Shown here: positions 12,501 to 27,500 of the stretch, one piece after another
Layout of the letters: each line of letters opens with the position of its first letter
How positions within the stretch are numbered: position 1 is the first letter of the stretch
Assembly: GCA_964017155.1 (NCBI GenBank)
Contig: OZ024854.1
Coordinates: 68,108,754 to 68,172,753, forward strand
Length of the DNA stretch: 64,000 nt
Reading direction: 5' to 3'
DNA from: Oasisia sp. SBJ-2009
Lineage: Eukaryota > Annelida > Polychaeta > Sabellida > Siboglinidae
Made by a program: the position numbers and the translations under genes
Notes under the pieces: generated by a model
The model's database searches: none
Told to the model about the DNA's origin: nothing
What the model saw: the letters and a program-made list of their open reading frames with translations, nothing else

Positions 12501-15500
12501 CTATTAACTACTAGTACAGGTCTATTAACTACTAGTACAGGTCTATTAACTACTAGTACAGGTCTATTAACTACTAGTACAGGTCTATTAACTACTAGTA
12601 CAGGTCTATTAACTACTAATACAGGTCTATTAACTACTAGTACAGGTCTATTAACTACTAGTACAGGTCTATTAACTACTAGTACAGGTCTATTAGATAT
12701 AATTATATGTAATTATAGGTCTAAGATTATCTGTTCATAGTTAGAAAATTCCAAAATCTAATTGAAAATAAATTACTTGTGAAAAGCATGTTATAAATAT
12801 AGCAGATAAAAAATTAATAAAGAAACAGCTACATAAAATGTTCAGATGAAATACCATACAATACTATATAAAAAAGATAAAATCTACATTGCATTAAACT
12901 CACATACTTTGTACATAGCATATTCTACACGGTTTTTATCACATTGTACCACTACTTTATATTATTATTACTATCATATTTACTTAATCAGCATAGGCAG
13001 ATTTATCATCAAAACGTTTAGATATTTACATATATGATCACACCCGTGAATGTGACAGCCGTCCCACATTTGATGGTGTTAAAATAAAGTTTCATTATTA
13101 TTAATATCTTTATCTTTATTATTAATATCTTCACTTGGGCTGTGTGACCTGGCTCATCACTTGGGCTGGGTGACCTGGCTCATCACTTGGGCTGTGTGAC
13201 CTGACTGATCACTTGGGCTGTGTGACCTGTCTGATCACTTGGGCTGTGTGACCTGGCTCATCACTTGGGCTGGGTGACCTGGCTCATCACTTGGGCTGTG
13301 TGACCTGGCTCATCACTTGGGCTGTGTGACCTGGCTGATCACTTGGGCTGGGTGACCTGGCTGATCACTTGGGCTGTGTGAGCTGGCTGATCACTTGGGC
13401 TGTGTGACCTGGCTCATCACTTGGGCTGGGTGACCTGGCTCATCACTTGGGCTGGGTGACCTGGCTGATCACTTGGGCTGTGTGACCTGGCTGATCACTT
13501 GGGCTGTGTGACCTGGCTCATCACTTGGGCTGGGTGACCTAACTGACTACTTGGGCTGTGTGACCTGGCTGATCACTTGGACTGTGTGACCTGGCTGATC
13601 ACTTGGGCTGTGTTACCTGACTGATCACTTGGGCTGTGTGACCTGGCTGATCACTTGGGCTGTGTGACCTGGCTGATCACTTGGGCTGTGTGACCTGACT
13701 GATCACTTGGGCTGTGTGACCTGACTGATCACTTGGGCTGTGTGACCTGACTGATCACTTGGGCTGTGTGACCTGGCTGATCACTTGGGCTGTGTGACCT
13801 GGCTGATCACTTGGGCTGTGTGACCTGACTGATCACTTGGGCTGTGTGAGCTGGCTGATCACTTGGGCTGTGTGACCTGGCTGATCACTTGGGCTGTGTG
13901 ACCTGGCTGATCACTTGGGCTGTGTGACCTGACTGATCACTTGGGCTGTGTGACCTGACTGGGATAAAACTGATTACACACATGGGACACCATCAGTGAT
14001 GCTCGCATACTTAGTCATTTATTATTTACACCTGTACAGGTATTGTCATCACATTAACCAGCCCAGCAGGTAAACATACCTCTAGTGCACATGGGAACAG
14101 TCGGGTGATTATCATCAGATGAGACGTATTGATGTCTATATTGAGACCGCGTGAATATGAGATTAGCATCAACAGAAATACGATCGACACCATTGGCGGA
14201 CAACACATTTATTGGACATGATTTGTGAGATGAGTCACATTAAGGATGGACACAAGGAGATGACGTTGAGGATGGACACAAGGAGATCACGTTGAGGATG
14301 GACACAAGGAGATCATGTTGAGGATGGACACAAGGAGATCACGTTGAGGATGGACACAAGGAGATCACGTTGAGGATGGACACAAGGAGATCATGTTGAG
14401 GATGGACACAAGGAGATCACATTGAGGATGGACACAAGGAGATCATGTTGAGGATGGACACAAGGACATCACGTTGAGGATGGACACAAGGAGATCACGT
14501 TGAGGATGGACACAAGGAGATCACGTTGAGGATGGACACAAGGAGATCATGTTGAGGATGGACACAAGGAGATCATGTTGAGGATGCACACAAGGAGATC
14601 ACATTGAGGATGGACACAAGGAGATCACGTTGAGGATGGACACAAGGAGATCACGTTGAGGATGGACACAAGGAGATCACGTTGAGGATGGGCACAAGGA
14701 GATCACGTTGAGGATGGGCACAAGGAGATCACGTTGAGGATGGACACAAGGAGATCACGTTGAGGATGGACACAAGGAGATCACGTTGAGGATGGACACA
14801 AGGAGATCACGTTGAGGATGGACACAAGGAGATCATGTTGAGGATGGACACAAGGAGATCACGTTGAGGATGGACACAAGGAGATCATGTTGAGGATGGA
14901 CACAAGGACATCACGTTGAGGATGGACACAAGGAGCTCTCATTGAGGATGGACACAAGGAGATCTCATTGAGGATGGACACAAGGAGATCACATTGAGGA
15001 TGGACACAAGGAGATCATGTTGAGGATGGACACAAGGAGCTCTCATTGAGGATGGACACAAGGAGATCATGTTGAGGATGGACACAAGGACATCACATTG
15101 AGGATGGACACAAGGAGCTCTCATTGAGGATGGACACAAGGAGCTCTCATTGAGGATAGACACAAGGAGCTCTCATTGAGGATGGACACAAGGAGATCAC
15201 ATTGAGGATGGACACAAGGAGATCATGTTGAGGATGGACACAAGGACATCACGTTGAGGATGGACACAAGGACATCACGTTGAGGATGGACACAAGGACA
15301 TCACGTTGAGGATGGACACAAGGAGCTCTCATTGAGGATGGACACAAGGAGCTCTCATTGAGGATGGACACAAGGAGCTCTCATTGAGGATGGACACAAG
15401 GAGCTCTCATTGAGGATGGACAGAAGGAGATCATGTTGAGGATGGACACAAGGACATCACGTTGAGGATGGACACAAGGAGCTCTCATTGAGGATGGACA

Positions 15501-18500
15501 CAAGGAGCTCTCATTGAGGATGGACACAAGGAGCTCTCATTGAGGATGGACACAAGGAGCTCTCATTGAGGATGGACAGAAGGAGATCATGTTGAGGATG
15601 GACACAAGGACATCACGTTGAGGATGGACACAAGGAGCTCTCATTGAGGATGGACACAAGGAGCTCTCATTGAGGATGGACACAAGGAGCTCTCATTGAG
15701 GATGGACACAAGGAGCTCACATTGAGGATGGACACAAGGAGATCACATTGAGGATGGACACAAGGAGATCACATTGAGGATGGACACAAGGAGATCACGT
15801 TGAGGATGGGCACAAGGAGCTCTCATTGAGGATGGGCACAAGGAGCTCTCATTGAGGATGGACACAAGGAGCTCACATTGAGGATGGACACAAGGAGATC
15901 ACATTGAGGATGGACACAAGGAGATCACGTTGAGGATGGACACAAGGAGATCACATTGAGGATGGGCACAAGGAGCTCTCATTGAGGATGGACACAAGGA
16001 GATCACGTTGAGGATGGACACAAGGAGATCACATTGAGGATGGGCACAAGGAGCTCTCATTGAGGATGGACACAAGGAGATCACGTTGAGGATGGACACA
16101 AGGAGCTCTCATTGAGGATGGGCACAAGGAGCTCTCATTGAGGATGGACACAAGGAGCTCACATTGAGGATGGACACAAGGAGATCACATTGAGGATGGA
16201 CACAAGGAGATCACGTTGAGGATGGACACAAGGAGATCACATTGAGGATGGGCACAAGGAGCTCTCATTGAGGATGGACACAAGGAGATCACGTTGAGGA
16301 TGGACACAAGGAGATCACATTGAGGATGGGCACAAGGAGCTCTCATTGAGGATGGACACAAGGAGATCACGTTGAGGATGGACACAAGGAGATCACATTG
16401 AGGATGGACACAAGGAGCTCTCATTGAGGATGGACACAAGGAGCTCTCATTGAGGATGGACACAAGGAGCTCTCATTGAGGATGGACACAAGGAGCTCTC
16501 GTTGAGGATGGACACAAGGAGCTCTCATTGAGGATGGACACAAGGAGATCACGTTGAGGATGGACACAAGGAGATCACATTGAGGATGGGCACAAGGAGC
16601 TCTCATTAAGGATGGGCACAAGGAGCTCTCATTGAGGATGGGCACAAGGAGCTCACATTGAGGATGGGCACAAGGAGCTCTCATTGAGGATGGGCACAAG
16701 GAGCTCTCATTGAGGATGGGCACAAGGAGCTCTCATTGAGGATGGGCACAAGGAGCTCTCATTGAGGATGGGCACAAGGAGCTCTCATTGAGGATGGACA
16801 CAAGGAGCTCTCATTGAGGATGGACACAAGGAGCTCTCATTGAGGATGGACAGAAGGAGATCATGTTGAGGATGGACACAAGGACATCACGTTGAGGATG
16901 GACACAAGGAGCTCTCATTGAGGATGGACACAAGGAGCTCTCATTGAGGATGGACACAAGGAGCTCTCATTGAGGATGGACACAAGGAGCTCACATTGAG
17001 GATGGACACAAGGAGATCACATTGAGGATGGACACAAGGAGATCACATTGAGGATGGACACAAGGAGATCACGTTGAGGATGGGCACAAGGAGCTCTCAT
17101 TGAGGATGGGCACAAGGAGCTCTCATTGAGGATGGACACAAGGAGATCACATTGAGGATGGACACAAGGAGATCACGTTGAGGATGGACACAAGGAGATC
17201 ACATTGAGGATGGGCACAAGGAGCTCTCATTGAGGATGGACACAAGGAGATCACATTGAGGATGGGCACAAGGAGCTCTCATTGAGGATGGACACAAGGA
17301 GATCACGTTGAGGATGGACACAAGGAGATCACGTTGAGGATGGACACAAGGAGATCACATTGAGGATGGACACAAGGAGCTCTCATTGAGGATGGACACA
17401 AGGAGCTCTCATTGAGGATGGACACAAGGAGCTCTCATTGAGGATGGACACAAGGAGCTCTCATTGAGGATGGACACAAGGAGCTCTCATTGAGGATGGA
17501 CACAAGGAGATCACGTTGAGGATGGACACAAGGAGATCACATTGAGGATGGGCACAAGGAGCTCTCATTAAGGATGGGCACAAGGAGCTCTCATTGAGGA
17601 TGGGCACAAGGAGCTCACATTGAGGATGGGCACAAGGAGCTCTCATTGAGGATGGGCACAAGGAGCTCTCATTGAGGATGGGCACAAGGAGCTCTCATTG
17701 AGGATGGGCACAAGGAGCTCTCATTGAGGATGGGCACAAGGAGCTCTCATTGAGGATGGACACAAGGAGCTCTCATTGAGGATGGACACAAGGAGCTCTC
17801 ATTGAGGATGGACAGAAGGAGATCATGTTGAGGATGGACACAAGGACATCACGTTGAGGATGGACACAAGGAGCTCTCATTGAGGATGGACACAAGGAGC
17901 TCTCATTGAGGATGGACACAAGGAGCTCTCATTGAGGATGGACACAAGGAGCTCACATTGAGGATGGACACAAGGAGATCACATTGAGGATGGACACAAG
18001 GAGATCACATTGAGGATGGACACAAGGAGATCACGTTGAGGATGGGCACAAGGAGCTCTCATTGAGGATGGGCACAAGGAGCTCTCATTGAGGATGGACA
18101 CAAGGAGATCACATTGAGGATGGACACAAGGAGATCACGTTGAGGATGGACACAAGGAGATCACATTGAGGATGGGCACAAGGAGCTCTCATTGAGGATG
18201 GACACAAGGAGATCACGTTGAGGATGGACACAAGGAGATCACATTGAGGATGGGCACAAGGAGCTCTCATTGAGGATGGACACAAGGAGATCACGTTGAG
18301 GATGGACACAAGGAGATCACGTTGAGGATGGACACAAGGAGATCACATTGAGGATGGGCACAAGGAGCATTCATTGAGGATGGACACAAGGAGCTCTCAT
18401 TGAGGATGGACACAAGGAGCTCTCATTGAGGATGGACACAAGGAGATCACGTTGAGGATGGACACAAGGAGATCACATTGAGGATGGGCACAAGGAGCTC

Positions 18501-21500
18501 TCATTAAGGATGGGCACAAGGAGCTCTCATTGAGGATGGGCACAAGGAGCTCACATTGAGGATGGGCACAAGGAACTCTCATTAAGGATGGGCACAAGGA
18601 GCTCTCATTGAGGATGGGCACAAGGAGCTCTCATTGAGGATGGGCACAAGGAGCTCTCATTGAGGATGGGCACAAGGAGCTCTCATTGAGGCACTGTGAC
18701 AGGGTGTTGTTAAGGACAGGTACCCACTGTAGACAGGATGTTGTTAAGGACAAGTGTCCACTGTAGACAGGGTGTTGTTAAGGACAGGTGCCCACTGTAG
18801 ACAGGGTGTTGTTAAGGACAGATGTTTGGTTTTCTGTCACGGTCAGTGTTCTACAGGCTTAAATATAATGATCATATGCATGAATCAGCATTTTGGAATA
18901 CTCAGTAATTATTTACAGTGGAAGGTTAGTTATATCTGATACATTTGCAGTGCAACGATGCAGACTAACACAGCCAGTGTTAGGTTCTTCTTGTCTATGG
19001 TCCTCTTAAATGGTTTCCATGTTGATATTAAATAAGTGCTGATTTCTGAAAACACGCAACCATAAAAACGAAGTAAAATTATAATTTACAATCCTACCAA
19101 GAGTGACCCTTGTGATTGACCGGTCCTCTCCACCCACTCTCTGTGAAGACTGCAGCACAAGGGAAATCAGCCTGTGTCTCTAGAGTCCAGTGTCCACCCT
19201 CACTGCAGCAGGCTTGTTGACATTTCTCTGGTCTTTTTTAATTAATTAACCATGACACATATGGCTGGAGCCTGGTGGTCACGCTTGAGTGAGTCCGGCC
19301 CAGTGGTCTGACTGCATCACTAGGCCTGGCTTTAATTGATTGATGCATCTTTTGAGAATAGAAATAATGGCTGATAATGGATGAGGTCCAGGATGCTCAT
19401 CTTCCTCTAGATGAGCTTATATATTATATAAAGAGGCACGTTACATAAACATCTCTTATATAACAATTTTTGTAAATTTATTCTTGTGTGTGAGTTGGAA
19501 CTGTTCGATAACGAGTGTAATAGTGATGCTGGTTATTTTATATAGTGTTATGTTTGTAATTTTAATAATTATTCAGCGTGCGCGTCACATGTATAGCCTG
19601 ACTGTAAACTGACAGGGAACATTTTAAAACTGTTGTTGTCTCAACAGACTAATCTGATTTATCTTGAAGTCTGCGTCAGTGAAATATAGCAACTGTAGAA
19701 TACTTTAATATCATAATTCTTTGTCTGTTCTTGTACCTGGTCACACGAGCAGATGGAAAACATGGTTTTAGCGAATGCAGGAATGATGTCATCTTGCAGA
19801 ATGGATTTTCTTATTTCTATTATTATAAGTACTACAGACAAAAGAACTTTGTAGCAGCTAAAGTGTGTCTATTGTGGAAAAGTGTTAAGGTTTTTGATAA
19901 AATCACAGCAGACAAGGAAATAAAATAGCTTAATTGTTAAAATTAATATTTACATGAGTGCATGTAGTAATGACAGAATAAGTAACTAGTAGATGTTGAC
20001 AGTTCTGTACAAACATTTAATATTGATAGGTAATTTGTCATCAAGCATTGTGCTATAACATAATCGCAGCCTGTTAATAATAATATACCTTCTTTAAAAA
20101 CACTCCTATACAGAGGAGGTGTCTGTTGAGTCTGTTCGTGGGTAGGTAATAGCTACTAAAATATTTAACAAATATTTAATAAAAAAAGACAATGTAGTAA
20201 ACAAACCTAAGCTGAAAGATTAAAGACAAGAATAATGATAATCAATAAATAGATAATAACAAATTAAAGTATTAGGCTAGTTAAGATAATTAATCGTAAT
20301 ACCACAAGACTGATAAAACAGGTACTTTAAACAGTTAATAAAACAGTTAAAAGCAGAACGAGCTGTGAGGACTGACTGTCTGAGTTGAGGCCACCACAAA
20401 CACTCGCATGTTGTTTTGTTCGTCAGTGAATAATCCGTAAGTTACACCCCAGGATTAAATAACATTGGTAGTGTAATTTGACAAAAAAAACACAAATTGG
20501 CAACGATTAAATGTTATGTATAGATCACACTAAACACTTCCACTTGTCTGTTGCATGCAAATTGCTTTTGAATTCTTTTGAAGTAAAAACCATTAGTAAA
20601 CGTGACTTTGCAGTGTCAGAAATAGCTGGGAGTTGGACCTATTAATACACCACAGACACGTCTAGACACTGGTCCATGTCTACCTTGGCCCATGTCTGGT
20701 GCACAGATATTGGTAACTTGTGGCCTGTTATCTATGTGGTGATGTTGAAACTATTCACTAGGTGGCAGCATCAGTCTGGTGGCTCTAGAGGTGGAGGTTG
20801 ACTAGGCAGTGCTGCCATCTGGTGACCAAAGTTAGCATTCAGCAGATTCAAGTAGCAAGTAATGACATGTTGTGACAGCAGTAAGTGTTGTACACTGTAT
20901 ATGTCTGCCTGCTCATAACAAGTCTATGCTGTCATCACTAGCAGGTGACAGGTCGTGGCAGTAAGTTTGTATCATCAAAGGCCCATAATCAAATGTCCAT
21001 CCTGTTTTGAAATAATTTTTTTTAAACTCAGTTGGTGATTAATTCTGTATTTTTTTACATGAATAATAAATGGGCAATGCATCAATCACATATGCATATG
21101 TTCCATTCATCATGTCATCGTGGCAGAGATTCCGTCTCAGTCCTCATCTCTTTCTAAGGGTCTCTTACGTCATCCTGTATGGACCCTATGTCAGAATGTA
21201 ATCTCTAATTGAATGTAGAGAAAAAACACAGCAGTGTTCATTAGATAACGTATGGTTGTGTAACATGTGGGTTCAAATCAGAACTGACAAAACGCACAGT
21301 GACAGGCCACACGGAGGTGCTTTTAAGCCAAAACAAGGGAGGTCAGGAAATGGAAAAATAAATGCTAATATAATTAACTATTCATATTATTTTAGTAGCA
21401 ACAACAACCTCCAGAAAGTGCGTAAGTGTCTTTCTAGCGTGATACTGACAGGATCCTGCAAGTTTACTGACAGGATACTGACTGGATACTGACTGGATAC

Positions 21501-24500
21501 TGACAGGATACTGACTGGATACTGACTGGATACTGACTGGATACTGACAGGATACTGACTGGATACTGACTGGATACTGACTGGATACTGACTGGATACT
21601 GACTGGATACTGACAAGATACTGACTGGATACTGACTGGATACTGACTGGATACTGACAGGATACTGACAGGATACTGACTGGATACTGACTGGATACTG
21701 ACTGGATACTGACAGGATACTGACTGGATACTGACTGGATACTGACTGGATACTGACAGGATACTGACAGGATACTGACTGGATACTGACAGGATACTGA
21801 CTGGATACTGACTGGATACTGACAGGATCCTGCAAGTATACTGACTGGATACTGACTGGATACTGACAGGATACTGACTGGATACTGATTGGATACTGAC
21901 AGGATCCTGCAAGTATACTGACTGGATACTGACAGGATACTGACAGGATCCTGACAGGATACTGACAGGATACTGATTGGATACTGACTGGATACTGACA
22001 GGATACTGACAGGATACTGACTGGATACTGACAGGATCCTGACTGGATACTGACAGGATACTGACAGGATACTGACAGGATACTGACAGGATACTGACAG
22101 GATACTGACTGGATACTGACAGGATACTGACTGGATACTGACAGGATACTGATTGGATACTGACTGGATACTGACAGGATACTGACAGGATACTGATTGG
22201 ATACTGACTGGATACTGACTGGATACTGATTGGATACTGACAGGATCCTGCAAGTATACTGACTGGATACTGACAGGATACTGACAGGATACTGACAGGA
22301 TCATGACAGGATACTGACAGGATACTGATTGGATACTGACTGGATACTGACTGGATACTGACTGGATACTGACTGGATACTGACTTGATACTGATTGGAT
22401 ACTGACTGGATACTGACAGGATACTGACTGGATACTGACTGGATACTGACTGGATACTGATTGGATACTGACTGGATACTGATTGGATACGGACAGGATA
22501 CTTGAGTGCTTTTGGAAAAGAAAACATTATTTTTAAGGAAAACACTAACTCCAATTATATTGATCGACTGTGTATGTCAGAGTTAGGTAACAATCTCACG
22601 TACATAATATGACTTAAACATAGGTTTCATGTGAAATACTTTACAAATCAACTATTCCGTGCAATTCAGTCTGAACTGAGCCATTATCCAACTTAGGCAC
22701 GTCTGACTTTAATGATCAATTTACTGTACATGAATAAATGTTAGTTGTCAACTACAGTGTTTAATCTGCCTTTCTACCCAGTGAAGAGTGTTGACAACCT
22801 GTGCATGCTTAATGTCACATGACTTATGCCGAAGGAAGATGTATTTCAAGCAATGTAAAGGGTTTTAAATAAAACAAAAGAGTGTTTTATTGGTTTTGGA
22901 ATGTCCTGAATAAGGGTTTTTATGGGACATTTACCAAGTCAACAAAATTGTTGTTGTATGTTGATTCCTGTGTCACCCCTGTGTACTGCCCAAGTACGAG
23001 GCTTATGCAAGCGTGCTGTGTAGGACTATTGTGTAAGTTGTTTTTTGGCGGATAAACTTTATGACTTTCTCATGGCATGGGGCCAGATGTAGTTTCATAA
23101 CAGGGGTGGATGGTGCATGTATTTGATTGGACTTAATGCATAGTCCTTTGAGTTACCAAACATTGACTGTCCGTCCGTGTATACAATACGTTTATATTTG
23201 TTTAACTTTCTTCATACCTTTATTGTTTTTGTCTCTAAAAAAACTGGTGAAGATATCTCTTTTTAGTCAGCTGTTTCTTCACTCAGATTAGAAAACTATC
23301 TTGTCTAGGCTGTGCATCAGTAAGGACTGTTGAGTTAGGGCACTTAGGGGTACCCCTGTAGGCCTATATATACACAGCTGTGCACCATTCATTCTATGAC
23401 TTCTCTGTGTGTCACATGGTACATACATCTAGCCCTTGTGCAGGTCGTTTATTGTCACATGACTTTTTTAGCCATTAAAACCCTTAAAATGTCCACCCTT
23501 ATCCAGGTGCCAATCTGAATTAACATATTGAACATTCTACACATATTCCAAGTCTGCAAGTTGTATTTTTTTTTCTGAAGCCATCACTTGTGACCACAGA
23601 GGAATGTGACCAGTACATGATGGTCACAGTACATGATGGTCACAGTACATGATGGTCACAGTACATGATGGTCACAGTACATGATGGTCACAGTACATGA
23701 TGGTCACAGTACACGGTGGTCCCCAGGCTCTGTGAGTCACCTGGCCACTAGTCTGTCCATGGATGTTGTGTAACAGTCACCAGACTTGTCCTTTAGTGGG
23801 TCAACAGGGTAAAAACAACTGTCATTCAACTGCTGTCGAGATCCCATCAGCTGATTATACTGATGCTTTTAACCAGAATAAACGTTAGCTGTGTATTGTT
23901 AACAGAGTTGGTCAGTAGGACATTGAAGATTCATGTGTTGATAACCTACATAAATAATAAATATGCAACATGTGTGTCATAACACCGGTAGTACTAGTGT
24001 GATGAGGTGAAAGATGTAGGACTGATGTCAGCTTGTAAAGATCTTAGGTTCAACTTAACTCATGAAAACAAAGTTGTATTTGAAGTCATAGTTATGCATT
24101 AATTAACACAATACAATACAATGTGTATAATACTAAAGAAAGAAAGAAAACCATAAATTATCATGTTATCATGTAGTCTATTACATTTGTTTATATCACA
24201 TTTCTAAGTTGAAGTTTAAAATGTATTCAACCATATTTATATATTTTTAACAGTGGTTGAGATATATACTGGGCGTTTATACCTGGGGTTGTTGAAGTGA
24301 GGTTGGTAGATATCATAGGTGATTACACTGATGCTACACAGTACCACCAGCCACAACCTTCAGTTGGGTGAACTCTCCTAAGATAGATTGTTAATTCCGA
24401 CCATGTTTATCCTCTGTTGATGAGGCCCAGGATTCAAATGTCAAAGTGTAGCAGGGCAGTCAGCACCATGACTGTGGCCGTCAGAAGGATGACTGGTGAT

Positions 24501-27500
24501 GTTGTAATGAGTTCCCCTGTGGTTGTCAAAATTGATGGTGTAATTCTGGCTTTGTCAGCAATCTATAGCAGTGTATCATGCAGATTTCTCACTAAAAAAA
24601 ACCTGTTTAATTCACGCAGTTTCAGCATTCCAGCACTTGATTTATTTGTTAAGAGCACCATATATGTGGCCATGTTTGATGTAGTTACCAGTGCACCAAC
24701 TGAACAACGTTCCATGAATGCATTCTTGGAAGATGTTTGTAAACTTTGAGTGAGTCGTGTCAAAAAAGAGACTGCTTTATGATATTCAAAACCTGCCAAT
24801 AAGTTACAAATGATAACCTGTTCAGAGTTCACCTTCACCGACATGTTCACCGTGGCGTGAGGAACCAGGTTATTCCCGTAATCAGATGAGGTTTCACGTG
24901 GGATACTTCCAGCCACATCAGGTAGACATCAGCAGTGACATACCAGTGTCTGGTGTGATTAGTGCCAGTGACTGTGACATCACACGGGGGGGGGGGGGGC
25001 ACTTGACACTTTATGTAAGTCAAGGCAACCTAGAGAGCGTCTGTCAATGAAGTATCTTAATAAAATAAACTTAAAAGAAATTATTTAACTAAAAGTGGTG
25101 GTTGTTTTGCTGAGCATGTGCCAGTAGATCACATGACTTCTCCGAACTGACTCCGGCAGTTGTCATCAGATTTAATGAAGATGAAACTGTTCTGCCAGAA
25201 ACTGCACCGGCTTGCATAAGTGCTGGTGAACTCCGTACCCGGGAAATGGGGTTATCAGGGAGTGGCAGGGTGGGGTGTGAAGGCAGGGTGGTCCTGTGTG
25301 CTCATAAGGCAGTTGGTGAAAGACCCAAAAAGTACCCGAGTTGCAGTCAACAGTCGACTTGTAGTCATTTGATACAGTTAAGAGATTTGTTTATAAAAAA
25401 CGGAAAGAAACAATTAAGATGAGTTGCTTTTTCACAGTAATTTTATTAAAATTAAAATAACAGCAAATAGGTAAGATTGATTTCATCAGTATTTAAATTA
25501 TGATGTTGACAGTAAATAGTTATTATATAGTAATATGTACAGAAGCACTGTGTTTATTACTAACAGTGAGGACTGCCACTGCAGAGAACACATGCGACAG
25601 ACAGGCATTGCAACGTTGAAATAAATTATAAATGATTTGTGTTTGATAGGTTACACAGTAATATGTGAAGAGAAATGTTTTGTTGTCTGAGACCGTGCTG
25701 TTTGTGTTACACACGTGTCATCCTGTGTTGTCTTGAGTCTCATCAGCAGACAGACACGTGGCCGGTCAGTCGTGCCCTGGTGTGTCCACTTCATGTATTT
25801 CCTCTGACTGATTTCATCTAATTACGTAAAGTGCTACAAAACATTCCTGTCATGTTTTCTGGGTCACAAAGCACCTGTGGGTGGGTTGGTGACCGACCCC
25901 CTTCTTGGACAGTGGTAAATGAATTATGAAACCACTGTTTGGAAATGGATTATGAAATGACTAAGACTGAATGGCGATGTTGTCAACGCTGTCTGCTATG
26001 TGTCTACTGCAGCAATATGGCAGGATGAATGCAAGGTCAACGCACCCTCATCAATTTTATTGCATCTTCATTGTAGATTAAATAGTATTTTAATTTAACT
26101 TTTGAAGGTATTATTAATTGGTTTTCACTAAGAATACTTGCAAAACAATAATTATCTGTTGTCAGGTATCAGCAGAAAACACAATTATGAATCACATCAA
26201 AGACACTGACACTGTTAACACGAGGGTCATTAAAACTTGTTGTTTCTCTGCGGGGGGGGGGGTGTAGTGTTAACCATCAGATAAATCATTGTGTTCGTAA
26301 GTTACACCCTATATCTTTGTCATTATTCACAAAAGATGACTTTGTGCTAGGTGGCAGCACCGTGCGGTTGGTGGTTGTCAGGGCTGAATCTGTGTCAGTT
26401 TCCAATGCCAGTCGAAGAGTGTCGTCTCTCTACGTCACTACAGACATGACCTAACGTGTAGCAACACAGACTCCTGTCACTGACATGTCTATTGCCACTG
26501 TATTAGTACTAGTTAGTAAACAAGCTCCAAAACATTTCTCAAGAAATGTGAGTCATCGTGAAAATGTAAACTGATTCTGTTGACACATCTGAAGGGTTAA
26601 AGTTGTGAAACTTTTGACCCGATTTAGCTGGGGAGGTTAGTATGTTTACGGGTGCAAACACAATTCCCAATAGAAATATACATTGGTATTTACAACTGGA
26701 GAGTTTTGTGTCTGATTTGTGTGTTTATACCAGAAACATTATGGACTGATTCATGGGTTCACTGCAGTATTTTCTTACACATCAAAACAACAATAACTTG
26801 GAGTAAGTTGGTTTATGTGTAACTATAATTATATAAATGTTGCTCTGTGTAAATGCCAGGGACATTCCACTGCCCTGTTTATTAAGTAACCTACACCAAT
26901 AGAGGCAGTATTAATATGGTACATTGTTTCTGCCCTTGAGTGGTTTCTATCGGGGTCACCCAGTGGTTCGTGGATGGAGCGCTGTGATTGGTCAGGATGT
27001 GAGTTAATGTATGCGGTAGTAAATGCTATGGTGCCTGACTCAGTGACTCAGTGAACTGTTAACACTGTCACAGGAATCAGGATCAGATGTCGGAGCATTG
27101 ACAGGCACAGGGAGATAACCCAGTTTTTTAAAAGAACAATTTCTGCAGAATATCTCAGCCCACTGGCCTAGAGGGCAGGGGTTTAGGGGAATAAGGTTTT
27201 TCTCCCTACAGGCGGGGCTTTGTTTAGTGAGTGGGGTGGGGTGGGGCTAGGTGGGGTGGGGTCACTGACGAATGAGCTACAGGGAAAACAGATTGTTGAT
27301 GCATTGCCACTGGTTATGTTTATATAATCAGTGGTTTTGAATATAGGATGGCGATAATCAGGTGGGGTGACCTACTGGAACTCTCCACACCCCACACCAC
27401 CACCCCCTACACCCACCCCGTTATGTCAGCTGAGCCCCTTATATAAACAGATGGGAACACCTCAGTCCTCAGTCTCAGTGAAGTCACACTGCTTGGTCAG

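Noticed and set aside
21382..22554. 390-codon minus-strand ORF ([10 protein letters not shown] repeats)
   Set aside because: An 11-bp satellite read in 33-nt periods. No independent coding evidence.
24417..24916. Overlapping 110-117-codon ORFs on both strands in receptor intron 2
   Set aside because: No family match by eye and no splice signals joining them to the receptor.
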